A stretch of 64,000 nt of DNA from Actinomycetaceae bacterium. Its GTDB lineage: Bacteria > Actinomycetota > Actinomycetes > Actinomycetales > Actinomycetaceae. The stretch is from the NCBI GenBank assembly GCA_028724905.1, contig JAQYTG010000018.1, positions 62,001 to 126,000 of the forward strand, in the 5' to 3' direction. The position numbers and the translations under genes were made by a program. Shown here one piece after another: positions 62,218 through 64,000 of this stretch (position 1 is the stretch's first letter; the number at the start of each line of letters is the position of its first letter). The notes beneath the pieces were generated by a model. That model was not told the origin of the DNA, made no database searches, and worked only from the letters and a program-made list of their open reading frames with translations.

Positions 62218-64000
62218 ATGGCAGGCACAGGGAAAGTTCGTAAGCACCTCGGGTTTTTTGGTGCTCAGCGTACAGCGCAAGAGTCCACTCAGCCTAGCTA
62301 CCCTGAGATTCTCGCGCCGGTTATGGAGGCAATCGCCGGACGGGAGATTAATACCGAACGCCTGATACAAGCCTTTAACGTGGCAAATACTTACCATGAG
62401 GGGCAAAAGCGCAAAAGCGGCGAACCTTATATCACTCATCCCGTGGCTGTCTGCACGATTCTTGCCGAGCTTGGCATGGATGAAGATACGCTTGTAGCGG
62501 CGCTGCTACACGACACTGTGGAAGACACCGGCTATACCCTTAAGCAACTCACGAAAGACTTTGGCGAGACGATAGCGCTCTTGGTCGATGGCGTCACCAA
62601 ACTCGATAAAGTGGAATACGGTGAAGCAGCACAAGCTGAGACGGTGCGCAAAATGGTGATCGCCATGGCCAAAGATATTCGGGTGCTGCTAATCAAGCTG
62701 GGAGATCGCCTGCACAATGCGCGTACCTGGGGTTTTGTAGAGAATAAGTCTGCCCAGAATAAAGCCCGAGAGACGCTGGAAATATATGCTCCACTGGCTC
62801 ACCGGCTGGGTATGAATTCGATCAAATGGGAGCTGGAAGATCTCTCATTCCGCACGCTCTATCCTGCTGTCTATGCGGAGATCGAACGTATGGTGACCGA
62901 GCGCAGCCCCGAGCGCGAAGCCTATATCGAACAGATGAAAGAGATTCTGGAGCGTGAGCTCGCAGCTGCGCACGTCTCCTGTACCATCACCGGACGCCCG
63001 AAGCACTACTATTCGATCTATCAGAAGATGATTCTGCGCGGACGCGATTTTGAAGATATCTACGATCTCATCGGGCTACGGGTGCTGGTGGATGAGATGC
63101 AAGATTGCTATACGGCTCTCGGTGTGGTGAACTCGGTCTTCACCCCCATCCAAGGACGCATTAAAGACTACATCGCCGCTCCGAAGTTCAACCTCTACCA
63201 GTCAATCCATACCACCGTGATCGGGCCAGACGATAAGACGGTGGAGGTGCAGATTCGCACATTCGATATGCACCGGCGAGCTGAATACGGCGTGGCCGCG
63301 CACTGGCGCTATAAAGAGAATCCCAATCAGACAAAAGGACTCATCTCCACGAGTGCTGAGGACACGCAATTAGAGTGGCTCCGCCAACTCGTGGATTGGC
63401 AGCGAGAGACAGCAGATCCGGCAGAATTTCTCGATTCATTGCGCTACGAGATGAGCGGCGATCAGGTCTATGTTTTCACTCCAGCTGGGGAAGTGATGGA
63501 GCTGCCCAGCGGTGCTACTCCCGTCGATTTTGCTTATGCTGTGCATACCGAGGTCGGGCATCATACTGTAGGTGCAAAGGTGAACGATAAACTCGTTACC
63601 CTCGATCATCTGCTTGAATCTGGCGATACCGTGGAGATTATCACCTCGAAGAGTGACGATGCCGGCCCCTCGCAGGGGTGGCTTGAATTTGTGGGCACTG
63701 CGCGCGCACGTGCCAAGATCAAACAGTGGTTTAAGCGCAGCCGCAAAGAAGAAGCCATCGAGGCAGGTAAAGAGAAGCTAGCTAAAGCGATTCGACGCAA
63801 AAATGAGCCGGTGCAGCGCCTGATGAGTCACGAGACGCTCGGAGCTGTGGCTCACGATCTGCAGTTGGCCGACGTCTCAGAGCTCTATCACTCCGTGGGG
63901 GAAGGGTCGATCTCCGCTGAAACCGTGGTACGCCAAATCATCTCTTCACAGGGAGGAAATCTCAGTGTGGAAGAGACGATGGCAGAAGCCGTCACCCCCA
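62218..64000 (+). CDS. relA: Bifunctional (p)ppGpp synthetase/hydrolase (partial, runs off the window)
   Basis: The first 594 codons of a RelA/SpoT homologue that makes and degrades the alarmone (p)ppGpp. In order: HD hydrolase domain with LLHDTVEDTGY and LIKLGDRLHN (about residues 65-200); synthetase domain with the GRPKHYYSIYQKM loop, IYDLIGLRVLV, and VEVQIRTFDMHRRAEYGVAA (about 255-370); and a TGS domain (VYVFTPAGEVMELPSGATPV). Both the HD motif and the synthetase residues look intact, so it should be bifunctional as in other Actinobacteria. The C-terminal ACT domain is beyond the window. The TATAAT box 6 nt before the ATG suggests a leaderless mRNA. Confidence 0.95.
   Translation, partial: MAGTGKVRKHLGFFGAQRTAQESTQPSYPEILAPVMEAIAGREINTERLIQAFNVANTYHEGQKRKSGEPYITHPVAVCTILAELGMDEDTLVAALLHDTVEDTGYTLKQLTKDFGETIALLVDGVTKLDKVEYGEAAQAETVRKMVIAMAKDIRVLLIKLGDRLHNARTWGFVENKSAQNKARETLEIYAPLAHRLGMNSIKWELEDLSFRTLYPAVYAEIERMVTERSPEREAYIEQMKEILERELAAAHVSCTITGRPKHYYSIYQKMILRGRDFEDIYDLIGLRVLVDEMQDCYTALGVVNSVFTPIQGRIKDYIAAPKFNLYQSIHTTVIGPDDKTVEVQIRTFDMHRRAEYGVAAHWRYKENPNQTKGLISTSAEDTQLEWLRQLVDWQRETADPAEFLDSLRYEMSGDQVYVFTPAGEVMELPSGATPVDFAYAVHTEVGHHTVGAKVNDKLVTLDHLLESGDTVEIITSKSDDAGPSQGWLEFVGTARARAKIKQWFKRSRKEEAIEAGKEKLAKAIRRKNEPVQRLMSHETLGAVAHDLQLADVSELYHSVGEGSISAETVVRQIISSQGGNLSVEETMAEAVTP

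Overview
This window is a stretch of chromosome from a high-GC Gram-positive bacterium (Actinobacteria). The evidence is gene content and order: a PknL-type Ser/Thr kinase divergent from an Rv2175c-type DNA-binding protein and next to a polyprenyl synthase; a SigA with a long acidic N-terminus; DUF4192; an actinobacterial-type ParE; divergent glgC and glgA; ilvB-ilvN-ilvC behind an attenuator; and yebC-ruvCAB-yajC-secDF-apt-relA. Moderate GC, a luxS gene and many leaderless-looking promoters would fit the Actinomycetaceae (Trueperella/Arcanobacterium/Actinotignum-like), but this placement is an inference. No tRNA, rRNA, CRISPR array or intact mobile element was found.

Layout. 1-0.4 kb: the end of a sugar ABC permease and a truncated LacI regulator. 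0.7-5.0 kb: pknL, its likely DNA-binding substrate, and a polyprenyl diphosphate synthase. 5.8-7.4 kb: a DASS dicarboxylate transporter. 7.6-11.5 kb: DUF4192 protein and sigA. 11.5-19.5 kb: a catabolic insert between sigA and the exonuclease/parE genes. Its first part is a DhaK-DhaL kinase, an RpiB-like isomerase and a TIM-like isomerase that together look like a tetrulose-phosphate pathway ending in erythrose-4-phosphate. Its second part is a cyclase-family hydrolase, an MFS anion transporter and a TIM-barrel amidohydrolase. 19.7-24 kb: DEDDh exonuclease, parE, a short-chain dehydrogenase. 24.3-28.7 kb: carA-carB. 28.9-36.4 kb: ABC-F ATPase, glgC/glgA, a lone ABC ATPase, NfeD and SPFH membrane proteins. 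36.9-40.3 kb: XRE regulator, trmL, aldo/keto reductase, methyltransferase. 40.4-49.7 kb: branched-chain amino acid synthesis (ilvD, then ilvB-ilvN-ilvC) with an AspT/YidE-type transporter and a ThrE-type exporter in between. 50-51 kb: a 51-residue membrane protein, luxS and an IS30 transposase remnant. 51.5-64 kb: thrS, Nudix, yebC, ruvCAB, yajC-secD-secF, apt, relA/rsh (runs off the end).

The most interesting signals are: (1) the tetrulose-phosphate cassette, in which both isomerases have substitutions at family signature residues that argue against ordinary Rpi/Tpi roles; (2) a leaderless 14-codon ilv leader peptide with a strong intrinsic terminator; (3) long hairpins in intergenic DNA with covarying arms and a conserved GGGCTRCGCC-type loop; (4) short tandem duplications that repeatedly span stop codons (luxS, amidohydrolase, trmL) or a gene start (pknL); and (5) at least ten genes whose -10 box lies 6-7 nt before the start codon, indicating leaderless mRNAs.
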